Source: Thermoflexus sp. (GTDB lineage Bacteria; Chloroflexota; Anaerolineae; Aggregatilineales; Aggregatilineaceae). Taken from it: a DNA stretch of 64,000 bases. The stretch is taken from positions 1 through 64,000 of the forward strand of contig DYGX01000014.1 of NCBI GenBank assembly GCA_020724465.1, in the 5' to 3' direction. The position numbers and the translations under genes are program-made. Under the pieces are notes generated by a model that was not told the DNA's origin, did no database searches, and saw only the letters and a program-made list of their open reading frames with translations. Each line of letters begins with the position of its first letter. The stretch's first letter is position 1. Below, in pieces: positions 17,710-28,600 of this stretch.

Positions 17710-17750
17710 AAAGGGGCCATGTCCATCGAGGGAGCAGGCCCTTTTTCTTT
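17710..17750. terminator. Probable bidirectional terminator between response regulator and metX
   Basis: AAAGGGG-CC and GGCCCTTT arms flank an 18-base loop. The + strand continues with TTTTTCTTTT and the - strand with TTTCTAG, serving convergent genes. Confidence 0.6.
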
Positions 17751-17777
17751 TCCCCGGCGCCGGATCAGGCGCCCGCG

Positions 17778-18974
17778 CTAGACGCGCGCCTCGCTTTGCT
17801 CCTTGAGGAATGTACCGACAACGGACGCCACCCGGTCGACTTCGACCAGGAACGAGTCGTGGCCGAACGGCGCGTCGATGAGGTGAAACTGCACCGGACG
17901 TCCCACGGCTTCGAGCGCCCGCACCAGCTCAAGGCCTTGTTCTGCCGGGTAGAGCCAGTCGCTCGTGAAACTGGCGACCAGGAAGGTGGCTTGAGTTCGC
18001 TGCACCGCCTTGCGCAGCGAACCGTAGTCGGCGCCGATATCGAAGTAGTCGATCGCTTTGGTGATGTACAGATAGCTGTTCGCATCGAAACGCCGGATGA
18101 ACTGCTCCCCCTGGTAGGCCAGATAGCTCTCAACCGCAAACTCCGGGCGGTCGAAGGTGTAGGGCAGCGTATCTGCATTCTGGAGCGCGCGCCCGAATTT
18201 CGCTTCCATCGAACCGTCGCTCATGTAGGTGATGTGCGCCAGCATCCGGGCGACGGCTAACCCACGTGTCGGCGCCGGTCCGCCATAGTAGTTGCCATTC
18301 TTCCAGTTTGGATCGGCGTAGATGGCCTGGCGGCCCGTTTCGTTGAAAGCGATCTGCTGGGCCGACGAGCGCGGCGTGCTCGCCAGGAAGATGACATTGG
18401 CGACGCGCTCGGGCAGAGCAACTGCCCATTGCAGCGCCTGCATGGCGCCCATGCTCCCGCCTGCGATCGCGAACAGCCGCTCAATCCCCAGCGCGTCGAT
18501 TAGATGCACCTGAGCCTGGACCATATCGGCGATCGTCACGACCGGAAAGCGCAGGCCGTAGGGTTTGCCGTCTGGCGCGAGGGATGATGGGCCGGTGCTG
18601 CCCTGGCATCCGCCGATCACGTTCGAGCAGATCACGAAATAGCGATCGGTGTCGAACATCTTGCCCGGACCCACGGCATCATCCCACCAGCCGGGCTTTT
18701 CGTCCGGTGACGTGGTGTGGTAGCCGGCCACGTGCCCATCTCCGGACAGGGCGTGGCAGATCAGGATCGCGTTGGTGCGGCTCTCGTTGAGCGTGCCGTA
18801 GGTTTCATACGCAATGGTAAAGGGCCGCAAGGTGGCGCCGCTGCGAAGATGGAGAGGCCGGTCGAACAGGATCGACTGGCGCCGGACGAGGCCGACCGAG
18901 CCGTGGCTCGGCCGGCCTTCCGTGGATGGTTCTTGAGGACGCGAGGTGCGCACAGCTTCTTGCTCAAGCAGCAT
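17778..18974 (-). CDS. metX: Homoserine O-acetyltransferase
   Basis: A 398-residue alpha/beta-hydrolase-fold enzyme that acetylates homoserine with acetyl-CoA, the first committed step of methionine synthesis. The nucleophile elbow G-G-S-M-G-A-M-Q (near residue 175), the aspartate of S-D-W-L-Y-P (near 341) and the histidine of G-H-D-S-F-L (near 373) form the triad. The early motif S-G-D-G-H-V-A-G is typical of MetX. It starts 12 bases after metY and shares its riboswitch-controlled transcript. A succinyl-CoA-using variant cannot be excluded by sequence alone. Confidence 0.92.
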   Translation of the reverse strand: MLLEQEAVRTSRPQEPSTEGRPSHGSVGLVRRQSILFDRPLHLRSGATLRPFTIAYETYGTLNESRTNAILICHALSGDGHVAGYHTTSPDEKPGWWDDAVGPGKMFDTDRYFVICSNVIGGCQGSTGPSSLAPDGKPYGLRFPVVTIADMVQAQVHLIDALGIERLFAIAGGSMGAMQALQWAVALPERVANVIFLASTPRSSAQQIAFNETGRQAIYADPNWKNGNYYGGPAPTRGLAVARMLAHITYMSDGSMEAKFGRALQNADTLPYTFDRPEFAVESYLAYQGEQFIRRFDANSYLYITKAIDYFDIGADYGSLRKAVQRTQATFLVASFTSDWLYPAEQGLELVRALEAVGRPVQFHLIDAPFGHDSFLVEVDRVASVVGTFLKEQSEARV

Positions 18975-18986
18975 CGGCCCACCTCG

Positions 18987-20348
<1,362 letters not shown>

Positions 20349-20388
20349 TCACATTGGCAGTCTCCCCTTCTCGCTCCCGAGCGAGAAA

Positions 20389-20417
20389 ATAAAAAATCCC
20401 TCTCGGAGTGAGAAGGA
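20389..20417 (-). terminator. Expression-platform terminator of the SAM riboswitch
   Basis: On the - strand CCTTCTC and GAGAGGG pair across a five-base loop, then ATTTTTTATTTT follows. The 5' arm repeats the CCTTCT of the aptamer P1 5' strand, so an alternative pairing between aptamer and terminator is possible. A second hairpin (TTCTCGCTC and its complement, 20368-20387) follows immediately. Confidence 0.85.
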
Positions 20418-20446
20418 TTTGATATTGACTCAGCGTATACCAAATG

Positions 20447-20570
<124 letters not shown>

Positions 20571-20603
20571 CAGTACTGCTATTCGGTTGTTAAGCTGGAT
20601 ACA

Positions 20604-20632
20604 AGTTAAGCAGACGGTCTGGATTTTGTCAA
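20604..20632 (-). promoter_or_regulatory. Promoter of the SAM riboswitch/metYX transcript
   Basis: On the - strand a perfect TTGACA, a 17-base spacer ending in TGC, then TTAACT. Transcription would start about 30 bases before the aptamer. Confidence 0.75.
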
Positions 20633-20670
20633 TCGGTTTTGTGGAAAATGTCAAATGCTGCCGGCGCGCC

Positions 20671-21864
20671 TTACGTCCGGTAGTGCCCGTTGATGGTCAC
20701 ATACTCGTGACTGAGGTCGCAGGTCCAGATCCAGGTGTGAGTTTTGCCCAAACCCAAATCGAGACGGACGCCCCATTCCGGCCCCTGCATCAGTGCGATG
20801 GCTGCCGGCTCGTCGTAGTCCAGCGGCTCGCCGCGCTCGACGAGCTGGATGGCCGGCTGCTGCGCCGCGTCGAGCAGCCACAGGCTCAGGCGTTCCGGCT
20901 GAATCGCCACGCCAGAGTAGCCCGCCGCGCACACGATCCGCCCCCAGTTTGGATCGGCGCCGTAGAACGCGGTCTTGACCAGGGCGGACGTGGCGATAGC
21001 GCGCGCTACCTGCATCGCGCTGGCCTCGTCGGGCGCGCCGCTCACATGAACGGTGACGAACTTAGTCGCGCCTTCTCCATCGCGGACGATGCTCTGCGCC
21101 AGCGGCACACAGACTGCCTGCAGTGCCTCGACCAGCCGGTCTTCATCCGTCACGGCGACGCCAGACGCGCCGTTTGCCAGCGCGATCACGCTGTCGTTGG
21201 TGCTCATATCTCCGTCCACCACGATGCGGTTGAAGCTGGCTTCGGCTGCCCGGAACAGCGCCCGCTGGAGCAGCGCGCGCTCGACCTGGGCGTCTGTGGC
21301 GATGACGGACAGCATGGTCGCCATATTCGGCGCGATCATCCCGGCGCCTTTGGCGATGCCAGCGACCGTGAACCCGTCCGGGTGGCGCACGCTGGCGCTT
21401 TTGGGGCGCGTGTCGGTGGTCATGATCGCTTCGGCGGCGGCGGGCCAGCCATCGGGAGCAAGCCGCGCGCTCAGGGCCGCGATTCCGCGCTGGACCGGCT
21501 CCAGCGCCAGGGGCAGGCCGATCACACCCGTGGACAGCGCCAGCACGGACTCAGGCTCGCATCCCAGCGCCTGGGCAACCCACGCGGCAGTCTGCCGGGT
21601 GCGTGCCAGTCCGTCCGTGCCGGTGCACGCGTTCGCGCTGCCGGTGTTGATGATCACGGCGCGGATCTGCGGGTCGGGCGCGGCCAGGATCGCCTGATCA
21701 TACAGCACGGGCGCGGCCTTGACCCGGTTGGTTGTGAACAGCCCGGCTGCCGCGCAGACCCGGTCGCTGGCGATCAGGGCGATGTCCAGGCGGCCATCAG
21801 GCTTGAGGCCGCAGGCTGCCCCGGCGACCCGAAAGCCGTCAGGATAGTTGATAGGTAGGGACAT
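20671..21864 (-). CDS. argJ: Bifunctional glutamate N-acetyltransferase / ornithine acetyltransferase
   Basis: A 397-residue ArgJ. It transfers acetyl from N-acetylornithine to glutamate, recycling the acetyl group in arginine synthesis. The autoproteolytic site is visible at K-G-A-G-M-I-A-P-N-M-A-T-M-L, where the threonine near residue 183 becomes the N-terminal nucleophile of the beta chain. The motif N-T-G-S-A-N-A-C-T-G is also typical. The ATG lies 26 bases inside the end of the acetyltransferase gene, with AAGGA upstream, so the genes are translationally coupled. It is the last gene of the argC-B-D-NAGS-J operon and ends just before the metY promoter. Confidence 0.94.
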   Translation of the reverse strand: MSLPINYPDGFRVAGAACGLKPDGRLDIALIASDRVCAAAGLFTTNRVKAAPVLYDQAILAAPDPQIRAVIINTGSANACTGTDGLARTRQTAAWVAQALGCEPESVLALSTGVIGLPLALEPVQRGIAALSARLAPDGWPAAAEAIMTTDTRPKSASVRHPDGFTVAGIAKGAGMIAPNMATMLSVIATDAQVERALLQRALFRAAEASFNRIVVDGDMSTNDSVIALANGASGVAVTDEDRLVEALQAVCVPLAQSIVRDGEGATKFVTVHVSGAPDEASAMQVARAIATSALVKTAFYGADPNWGRIVCAAGYSGVAIQPERLSLWLLDAAQQPAIQLVERGEPLDYDEPAAIALMQGPEWGVRLDLGLGKTHTWIWTCDLSHEYVTINGHYRT

Positions 21865-22342
21865 CAGCCAGTTCCTTCAGGTAGTGTTCGTGCAACGGAT
21901 AAATCAGCGCGACTTCGTCGCAGGCGTGGCGGAAGGGGCAGGGCGCGCAGTCGCGCCAGACTTTCTCCGGGAAGTTGGCGACGAAATCCCGGCGGAAGCC
22001 AAGCCGCTCGAACAGCTTAGCGGCGCGTGTCAGGACCAACACGCGCGGAAGCCCGCGCTGCCGCGCCAGCGCCAGAGCCTCGCGCACCAGGGCGCTGGCG
22101 ATCCCCTGGCCGCGATAGGCAGGGTGCACCGCCAGCGAGCGAATCTCGCACAGCGTGCCGTTGAAGCGGACCAGCGACACACAGCCGATGACGGCTCCGC
22201 CTGCCTCGGCGACCAGCCAGTCGTCCAGATGCGCGCGGATCTCATCCACAGTGCGGGGGAGCATCCGCCCGGCTGCGACCTCGTCCGCGAACAGCGCCCG
22301 GATGGCGTCGATCTCATCAGGATTGGCGGGGCGGATGTTCAT
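21839..22342 (-). CDS. Short-type N-acetylglutamate synthase (GNAT)
   Basis: A 167-residue GNAT acetyltransferase resembling the short ArgA-like N-acetylglutamate synthases found in arg operons. The acetyl-CoA-binding signature is present as Y-R-G-Q-G-I-A-S-A-L-V. Towards the C terminus F-E-R-L-G-F is followed by W-R-D-C-A-P-C-P and a third cysteine before D-E-V-A-L-I-Y, the pattern of this subgroup. Its start overlaps the argD stop by four bases (ATGA), and its end overlaps argJ. With a bifunctional ArgJ present it would only need to prime the acetyl cycle. The name rests on context and the cysteine motif; another N-acetyltransferase role is less likely. Confidence 0.82.
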   Translation of the reverse strand: MNIRPANPDEIDAIRALFADEVAAGRMLPRTVDEIRAHLDDWLVAEAGGAVIGCVSLVRFNGTLCEIRSLAVHPAYRGQGIASALVREALALARQRGLPRVLVLTRAAKLFERLGFRRDFVANFPEKVWRDCAPCPFRHACDEVALIYPLHEHYLKELADVPTYQLS

Positions 22343-23526
22343 GCGGCGTCCAGCTCCGCCAGGGCTTCGGCAAAGATGGCGGTGAATTGCTCGATGTGCT
22401 CCGGCTGCACGATCAGCGGCGGCAGCAGGCGCAGGATGTGCGTTCCTGCGTTGAGCATCAGCACGCCGCGCCGATGCCCGGCGCTGATGACCGGCGCGGC
22501 ATCGCAATCGAGTTCCACACCCACCATCAGCCCGCGGCCCCGGATCTCGCGGATGTGCGGCGACTGCACGCCGTGCAGACAGTTCGTCAGCAGCTCGCCC
22601 ATCGACCGGACGTGCTCCAGAAAGGCGGGGTCGTTGACGCGCGCCAGCACCGCCAGCGCCGCCTGACAGACGACCGGGCCGCCCGCGAAGGTGCTGCCAT
22701 GGTCGCCCGGTTCGAGCGCGGCGGCGACGCGATCGGTCAGCAGCGTTGCCCCGATCGGCAGGCCGCCGCCCAGCGCCTTGGCCGTGGTAAGCATGTCCGG
22801 GACGACGCCGGTCTGTTCGTAGGCCCACAGCGTCCCGGTGCGCCCCATGCCGCACTGGATCTCGTCGAAGACCAGCAGCGCCCCGAAGCGATCGCAGGCA
22901 TCGCGTAGTGCCTGCAAGAAAGCCGGGTCGGCCGGATGGATCCCACCCTCGCCCTGAACCGGCTCGACAAACACGGCACACGTTTCTGGCCCGATGACTT
23001 TCAACGCCGCTGCCGGGTCGTTGAACGGGGCAAAGGTAACGCCGGGCATCAAGGGGCGAAAGGGCGCCTGGTAGCGTTCTTTGGGTGTCAGGGCGAGCGC
23101 CCCGGCCGTCCGCCCGTGGAAGGCGCCGTAAAACGCCACGATCCCGGTTTTGCCGGGACCGTGGGTGACGCGCGCGTACTTGCGGGCGAATTTGATAGCC
23201 GCTTCAATCGCTTCGGTGCCCGAATTGGCGAAGTACACCTTGTCGGCGAAGCTGCTTTCGCACAGCGCCTCGGCCAGATCGGCCTGGGGGGTGCTGTGAA
23301 ACAGGTTGCAGACGTGCGATAGACGCGCAATCTGCCCGGTCACTGCGGCGACCACATCCGGATCGCAGTGGCCCAGGTTGTTGACGCTGATCCCCGCCCC
23401 AAAGTCCAGGTAGGCGCGGCCCTCGGTATCATAAACGTGCATGCCCTCGGCGCGTTCCAGGACGAACGGCGCCCGCACATAGGTGCCCAGGACGTAGCGG
23501 GCGGTTTTGTCGACAGTTGGATGCAC
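22339..23526 (-). CDS. argD: Acetylornithine aminotransferase
   Basis: A class III PLP aminotransferase that converts N-acetylglutamate semialdehyde to N-acetylornithine. The PLP lysine is in T-T-A-K-A-L-G-G-G-L-P-I-G (near residue 247). F-D-E-I-Q-C-G-M-G-R-T-G and N-S-G-T-E-A-I-E-A-A-I-K are standard. The start is uncertain. GTG 23526 is chosen because GGAGAGG lies just upstream and the resulting 395 residues begin V-H-P-T-V-D as in relatives. ATG 23541 and TTG 23559 are also in frame but lack a ribosome-binding site; the latter overlaps argB. Fourth step of arginine synthesis. Confidence 0.92.
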   Translation of the reverse strand: MHPTVDKTARYVLGTYVRAPFVLERAEGMHVYDTEGRAYLDFGAGISVNNLGHCDPDVVAAVTGQIARLSHVCNLFHSTPQADLAEALCESSFADKVYFANSGTEAIEAAIKFARKYARVTHGPGKTGIVAFYGAFHGRTAGALALTPKERYQAPFRPLMPGVTFAPFNDPAAALKVIGPETCAVFVEPVQGEGGIHPADPAFLQALRDACDRFGALLVFDEIQCGMGRTGTLWAYEQTGVVPDMLTTAKALGGGLPIGATLLTDRVAAALEPGDHGSTFAGGPVVCQAALAVLARVNDPAFLEHVRSMGELLTNCLHGVQSPHIREIRGRGLMVGVELDCDAAPVISAGHRRGVLMLNAGTHILRLLPPLIVQPEHIEQFTAIFAEALAELDAA

Positions 23527-23551
23527 GAGTCCTCTCCCCATCTGTTGTTGA

Positions 23552-24313
23552 TCAGGCAACGAACACGGTTCCGGTGCCGGCGGCGAGACCGGGTAGATCG
23601 GTGATTACAGCCTGACGGACGCCGTGCGCGACTGCCGCCAGCGCCGCCTGGACCTTGGGGATCATGCCGCCGCTGATGATCCCGCGCGCGATCAGATCCT
23701 CTGCTTCCGCGACGGACAGCGCCGGTGCGATCTGCTGGCCGACCCATACACCGGGCACGTTGGTGACAAAGGCAGCGTGGGCGGCTTGCAGCGCCGCGGC
23801 AATCGCGCCGGCGGCGTGATCGGCGTTGACGTTGTACGTGCCGCCCGGCCCGGCGGAGATCGGCGAGATGACCGGCACGACCCCTTGCGTGCACAGCTCG
23901 AACAGCGGCTCAGTGCGCACGTGCACGATCCGGCCCACGCGCCCCAGCTCAGGCGCCCACGGCTCGACGGTAAGCAGCGCGCGGTCGACCCCGCTCAGCC
24001 CGATGGCATCCACGCCCGCGCTCAGCAGGGCCAGCACGATCTGTTTGTTGACCAGCCCGGAAAGCACCATTTCCGCCACTTCGAGCGCGGCGTCGTCCGT
24101 GACGCGCTGGCCGTCGTGGTAAACGGGCTGGAGTCCGAGCCGCTCCTGCAAGCGGTTGATGGCGCGCCCGCCGCCGTGTACCAGAATGCACGGCGTGTGC
24201 TGCTGGACGCTGGCAACCGCCTGGGCAAGCTGTTGATAAAACCCCGGCTGGTCCATATCGTTGCCACCGATCTTCACCACGACGGGCAGCGCGGACGAGG
24301 ACGAACGAGTCAT
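23552..24313 (-). CDS. argB: Acetylglutamate kinase
   Basis: A 253-residue amino-acid kinase that phosphorylates N-acetylglutamate with ATP. The phosphate-binding K-I-G-G (residues 14-17), the substrate loop H-G-G-G-R-A-I-N and the N-V-N-A-D-H motif are present. It is of the short type, without the N-terminal helix associated with strong arginine feedback inhibition, so control may rest mainly on the transcriptional attenuator upstream of argC. AAAGGAG lies eight bases before the ATG. It starts 18 bases after argC ends. Confidence 0.94.
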   Translation of the reverse strand: MTRSSSSALPVVVKIGGNDMDQPGFYQQLAQAVASVQQHTPCILVHGGGRAINRLQERLGLQPVYHDGQRVTDDAALEVAEMVLSGLVNKQIVLALLSAGVDAIGLSGVDRALLTVEPWAPELGRVGRIVHVRTEPLFELCTQGVVPVISPISAGPGGTYNVNADHAAGAIAAALQAAHAAFVTNVPGVWVGQQIAPALSVAEAEDLIARGIISGGMIPKVQAALAAVAHGVRQAVITDLPGLAAGTGTVFVA

Positions 24314-24331
24314 GGTGGGCGCTCCTTTCGC

Positions 24332-25345
24332 TCAGTTGGGCAGCAGTCCGGCCGTCTCGGGAAGGCTGAACATCAGGTTGAAGTTCTGAACCGCCTGGGA
24401 CGCAGCGCCTTTGAGCAAATTGTCCAGAGCGGACATCACGATCAGCACGTTGGCGTCGGGCACGGGGGTCAGCGACAGCACGGCGCGCGGAGTGCGCACC
24501 ACGTGTGCCAGTGTCGCCAGCTCGCCCGGCGGCAGCACGCACACCAGAGGCTCGTCCACATAGGCACTGCGTAGCGCGTCTTGCGCGGCGTCGAGATCGG
24601 TCACGTGGGCGTACACCGCCGCCAGGATGCCCCGGTCGGTGGGGAGCAGGTGCGGCGCAAAGATCAGCGGGCCGCCATCGTATCCGGCGCGTGCCAGCTC
24701 CTGCTCGACTTCGCCCAGGTGACGGTGCGCATGTCCGATGTTGTAGGGTGAGAAATTGCCGTGCACCTCGCCGAAGAGGATGTTCTGCTTGGGCGCACGC
24801 CCTGCACCTGTCACGCCGGATTTGGCGTCGATGATCAGGGGGACAGCCGGCGCGAGCAGGTCAGCGCGGGCCAGCGGCACGACGGCCAGCAGAATCGCGG
24901 TGGCGTAGCAGCCGGGGTTCGCCACGCACGGGGCACCCAACAGGCGCAGCCGGCCCAATTCCGGCAGGCCGTAAGGCACCGGCAGAAGATCGGGGGCCGG
25001 GTGTGCTACCTTGTACCAGCGCGCGTACACATCCGGGTCGTCGATCCGCAGGTCGGCGGAGAGATCGACCACGCGCACATCCCGCGCCAGCGCCTGGGCC
25101 GCGATCGGCGCTGATTGCGTGTGAGGCAGGCACAGGAAGACGCAGTCCACCTCGTCGAGCGGCGCGTCTGCGGCGGAAACGAGCGTCAGATCGGGCGCGA
25201 GCGGGCTGCTGGCCCGCAGGCTGGTTCCTGCCGCGCTCTCGGACGTGACAAAGCGAATCCGGGTTTCGGGGTGGGTGTCGAGCAGGCGGACCAGCTCCAG
25301 GCCGGTGTAGCCTGTGGCTCCATAGACGCCGACGCGAATCGTCAT
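24332..25345 (-). CDS. argC: N-acetyl-gamma-glutamyl-phosphate reductase
   Basis: A 337-residue NADPH-dependent reductase making N-acetylglutamate semialdehyde. The Rossmann motif Y-G-A-T-G-Y-T-G opens the protein, the catalytic cysteine is in N-P-G-C-Y-A-T-A (near residue 145) and the H-R-H-L-G-E-V-E-Q-E motif follows. The ATG at 25345 is chosen because the Rossmann fold begins there and GAAAGG lies ten bases upstream; a longer in-frame extension runs back through the attenuator. It is the first structural gene of the arg operon. Confidence 0.95.
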   Translation of the reverse strand: MTIRVGVYGATGYTGLELVRLLDTHPETRIRFVTSESAAGTSLRASSPLAPDLTLVSAADAPLDEVDCVFLCLPHTQSAPIAAQALARDVRVVDLSADLRIDDPDVYARWYKVAHPAPDLLPVPYGLPELGRLRLLGAPCVANPGCYATAILLAVVPLARADLLAPAVPLIIDAKSGVTGAGRAPKQNILFGEVHGNFSPYNIGHAHRHLGEVEQELARAGYDGGPLIFAPHLLPTDRGILAAVYAHVTDLDAAQDALRSAYVDEPLVCVLPPGELATLAHVVRTPRAVLSLTPVPDANVLIVMSALDNLLKGAASQAVQNFNLMFSLPETAGLLPN

Positions 25346-25387
25346 AGATGGCTGCCTTTCGCTTCGTTGTATGTGCCGCCCGAACTC

Positions 25388-25423
25388 AAAACGAAAATCG
25401 CCCCCGGGGGTCCGAGGGCGATT
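25388..25423 (-). terminator. Attenuator terminator of the arg operon
   Basis: On the - strand AATCGCCC and GGGCGATT arms enclose a GC-rich loop and are followed by TTTTCGTTTT. The loop segment CGGACCCCC (25406-25414) is perfectly complementary to GGGGGTCCG inside the leader-peptide gene (25472-25480), giving a nine-base-pair antiterminator alternative. Confidence 0.88.
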
Positions 25424-25465
25424 GTGTGCGCTGTAGTGATTGTCGTTCGCTTCGCGCCAGCACAA

Positions 25466-25534
25466 TTAGGCCGGACCCCCTGGGGGGAGAACCGGACGGC
25501 GGCGAGGCGAACGGCGAAGGCTAAGCTGGCGCAT
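25466..25534 (-). CDS. Arginine leader peptide (attenuator peptide, 22 residues)
   Basis: A 22-residue open frame whose codons 2, 7, 8, 11, 12 and 13 are arginine, ending P-G-G-P-A and TAA. A weak AGGTG ribosome-binding site lies six bases before the ATG. A ribosome short of Arg-tRNA would stall at codons 7-13, leaving GGGGGTCCG (codons 18-21) free to pair with the terminator loop and allow read-through into argC. A ribosome that reaches the stop codon would cover that segment and let the terminator form. The mechanism is inferred from the pairing; this class is well known for other amino-acid operons. Confidence 0.85.
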   Translation of the reverse strand: MRQLSLRRSPRRRPVLPPGGPA

Positions 25535-25579
25535 GAATCACCTGCTGCAACAGCCTGGTAGCGCTGATACTAGCCCCGA

Positions 25580-25608
25580 AGATTAGCATACTCGCCGGCA
25601 GCCGACAA
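25580..25608 (-). promoter_or_regulatory. Promoter of the arg operon
   Basis: On the - strand TTGTCG, a 17-base spacer ending in TGC, then TAATCT (extended minus-10). It lies about 45 bases before the leader-peptide start. Confidence 0.6.
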
Positions 25609-25638
25609 GCCTTTTGTCTGAAATGCACAAGGCTCCTT

Positions 25639-28600
25639 TCACTGGCGGACCGGCACGATCTTGACGAAACGCTGCTGCAGCACCCACGCCCGCGAGAGCG
25701 CGTGAATCCGGTCGGCCGCTTCGAGCTGGTCCGTCTGTTCCAGCGCAGCGGCGTATGCGCCGAGCAGTTGCTGAAGCTGCGGGATGTCGGACTCTTCCAG
25801 CGGCTGGATGGCGACCTTCGCCCCGCGCCCCAGACGCCGGCGCAGTGCACGCTCGTCCAGGCCCATTTCCGGGGTGAGCTGCTGGTAGACCACTCCGCCG
25901 GTCATGCCGGCGAAGGCATAGGGACCGGGATCGCCCAGAATGACGACGCGGCCCGAAGTCATGTATTCGCACGCGAAACCCTTGAGGTTGGCGTGCGTGC
26001 CCAGCACGCCCTCGCTGTCGTCAATGGGCTGCGTCAGTTCGCCGCCGAAGATGACATCCGCGCCGGAGAGCCGGACACAGGCGCGCGAGTCGGCGTCGCC
26101 CTGAACGATCAACGTGCCGCGCTGCGCCCCATAGGCGAAGCTCTTGCCCACGCTGCCGTCCAGCCGTAGACCGTTGTGGTTCAGACCCTTCATGATCGCT
26201 ACCCGGCCGCCGTTTGCGCCTTTGGCGGCACCGTCCTGCGCGCCGCCTTCGATCAGAATATCGAGCTTGTCGGTGGTCCACGCGGCGAACCCGTTGCCGG
26301 CCAGCGACGACGGCCCGAAGTTCAAATGCACGACATCAACCTGCGCGGCCAGATCCGGATTGCGGACCAGCTCACCCGCCAGGTGCGAGCCAAGCGCGCG
26401 GTCGTAGGCCATCGCCTCGTCCTGGTAGGTGACCTCGCGCTCACCGTCGCCCAACACGGACAGGGTGAGGTCCGTGATCATCTTGGTCAGGGTATTGCGC
26501 GGGCGTGTCAGGCGCCGGCCCACGCCCGGCTCAGCTTCCGGGCGCTCTTTCATCGGATAGTGGACGCACATCGCCGAGAGGTCGACCATCTCGGTGCATT
26601 CGACCTGCTCAAGCAGATCGGCGCGGCCAACGAGGTCTTGCAGGCGGGTCGCGCCAAGCTGCGCCGTGAGCCGCCGCATTTCCTCTCCGATGGTCTGAAA
26701 GACGCGCACGATCCCGTCCACGGCCTGCATGGGATCGCGCGGGACGAAGCTTTTCAGCCCCAGCGACTCGGCTTCCTCGACCGTCTTGATGTGCGTGGTG
26801 ATGCCGACGTGACAGGTCCCTTCGTTGCACTTGCGGCAGATGGTGCAGCCCATCGCCACCATCGCCATCGTCGCGAACCCGACCCGGTTGGCGCCCAGCA
26901 GGATCATCTTGACGGCGTCCGAGCCGGTCTTCATCCCGCCGTCGCACCACAGTTCCACGCGGTGGCGCAGCCCTGCGTCGATCAGCGCGCGGTGGGCCTG
27001 GATGACGCCGATTTCCGTCGGCAAACCAACGTATTGCAGGGCGTGTTTGCGGGCGGCGCCCGTCGCCCCGTCGTAGCCGGTCAGGTTGATGATGTCGGCG
27101 CCGGCTTTTGCCACGCCGACCGCGATGATCCCCACGCCGGGCACAACCGGGATCTTGACCGACACCTTCGCCAGCGGGTTAATGGTTTTCAACTCTTCGA
27201 TCAGTTGGGCCAGGTCTTCGATGGAGTAAATGTCATGGTTGTTTGAGGGCGAAATGAGCGTGACGAACGGGGTGGTATGGCGCGCTTCGGCCACCTGAGG
27301 CGTCACTTTATGGCCGGGCAGCATCCCGCCTTCGCCGGGCTTGGCACCCTGGCCGATCTTGATCTCCAGCACGCAGGCGGAGTTCAAGAACTGCGCGTTG
27401 ACGCCGAAGCGGCCCGAAGCGACCTGCTGGCCGCGGTTGAGCTTGTAGCGCCCATCCATCATATCCGGCAGCTCGCCACCCTCGCCGTTCATACACAGGA
27501 TGTTGAGCCGCCGGGCAGCTTCGGCATAGGCGCGGTAGGCCAGCTCGCCCTGCGAGCCAAACGACATCGCGCTAATCAGCACCGGCAGCTCATGATGGCC
27601 GATGCTGAGGTCGACCGTCTCGGGATCGACGTTGCTGCGCACGTCCGCGAACCCGACCGCATGCCGCAGCGCAACGGGAACCTCGACGGTGAGGTTGCGG
27701 TAGAACTCGATGAACTCATCGAGCGTCATCTCGCCATGCGCCACCGCCTCGGCCTTCTTCCAGAACTTCGGATACAGGCGGTCGACCCGCGCCAGTTGAG
27801 CTTTGGCCTCGCCGCGCAGTTCGGCCCGGCGCTCGGCAGCTTCGCGGTTGAGACGCTCCCAGGTGAGGCCGACGTGCTCGCTGCCAAAGTAGTTCGGTGT
27901 GTCCAGCAGTTCCGCGATGCTCGGAGCCAGGCCAATCGCGCTGCACACACGCCCGTAACCGCGCAGCTCGTGACAGCCGATCGTCGAGATGACCTTTTCC
28001 AGCCCGTGCGTGAGCGTCTCCAGCAGGCTGCGCTGCCGTTCGACAATCTCCTGCTCATCCTGGACGGCGGTGTTGGCTTTATTGGCTCCCACTGCCGCCA
28101 GCAGCATCGCGTAAGGGTTGAGCGCGTCGGCGCCGAAGCCGCACAGCAGGGCGATGTCGTGCAGCGTCCGGATGCTGGCACTGCGGACCACCAGCCCGGC
28201 GCGACGCCGCAAGCTGACATCAGCCTCGGCTTCGCGCAATGCCCGGTCGACCGCTCCCGTCGCCAGGTGAGGGTCGAGCCAGCCAAGCCCATGCTCGAGC
28301 ATCTCAGAGTCGTCCAGCACGACGCACTGTGCGCCCTCGCGCACCGCTGCGATCGCGTCCCCGGCCAGCCGGTCGAGTGCCTGGGCGACGTCTTCGCCAT
28401 CTCGAATGGCGAGGGTCAGGTATGCGGCGCGGTGACCGAACTGGCTGACCAGTTCGTCGAGCGTCAGCGTGCCGAGCGCGGCAGCGACCTCGTGCGCCAG
28501 TGTTTCGTCGCCCAGATCGGGATGGCCGCCGGGGAGCAGGGGCGTCTCCAGCACGATCAGCAGATCGTCGGGATCGGGCACTCCGTTAATCGCCGGGCGC

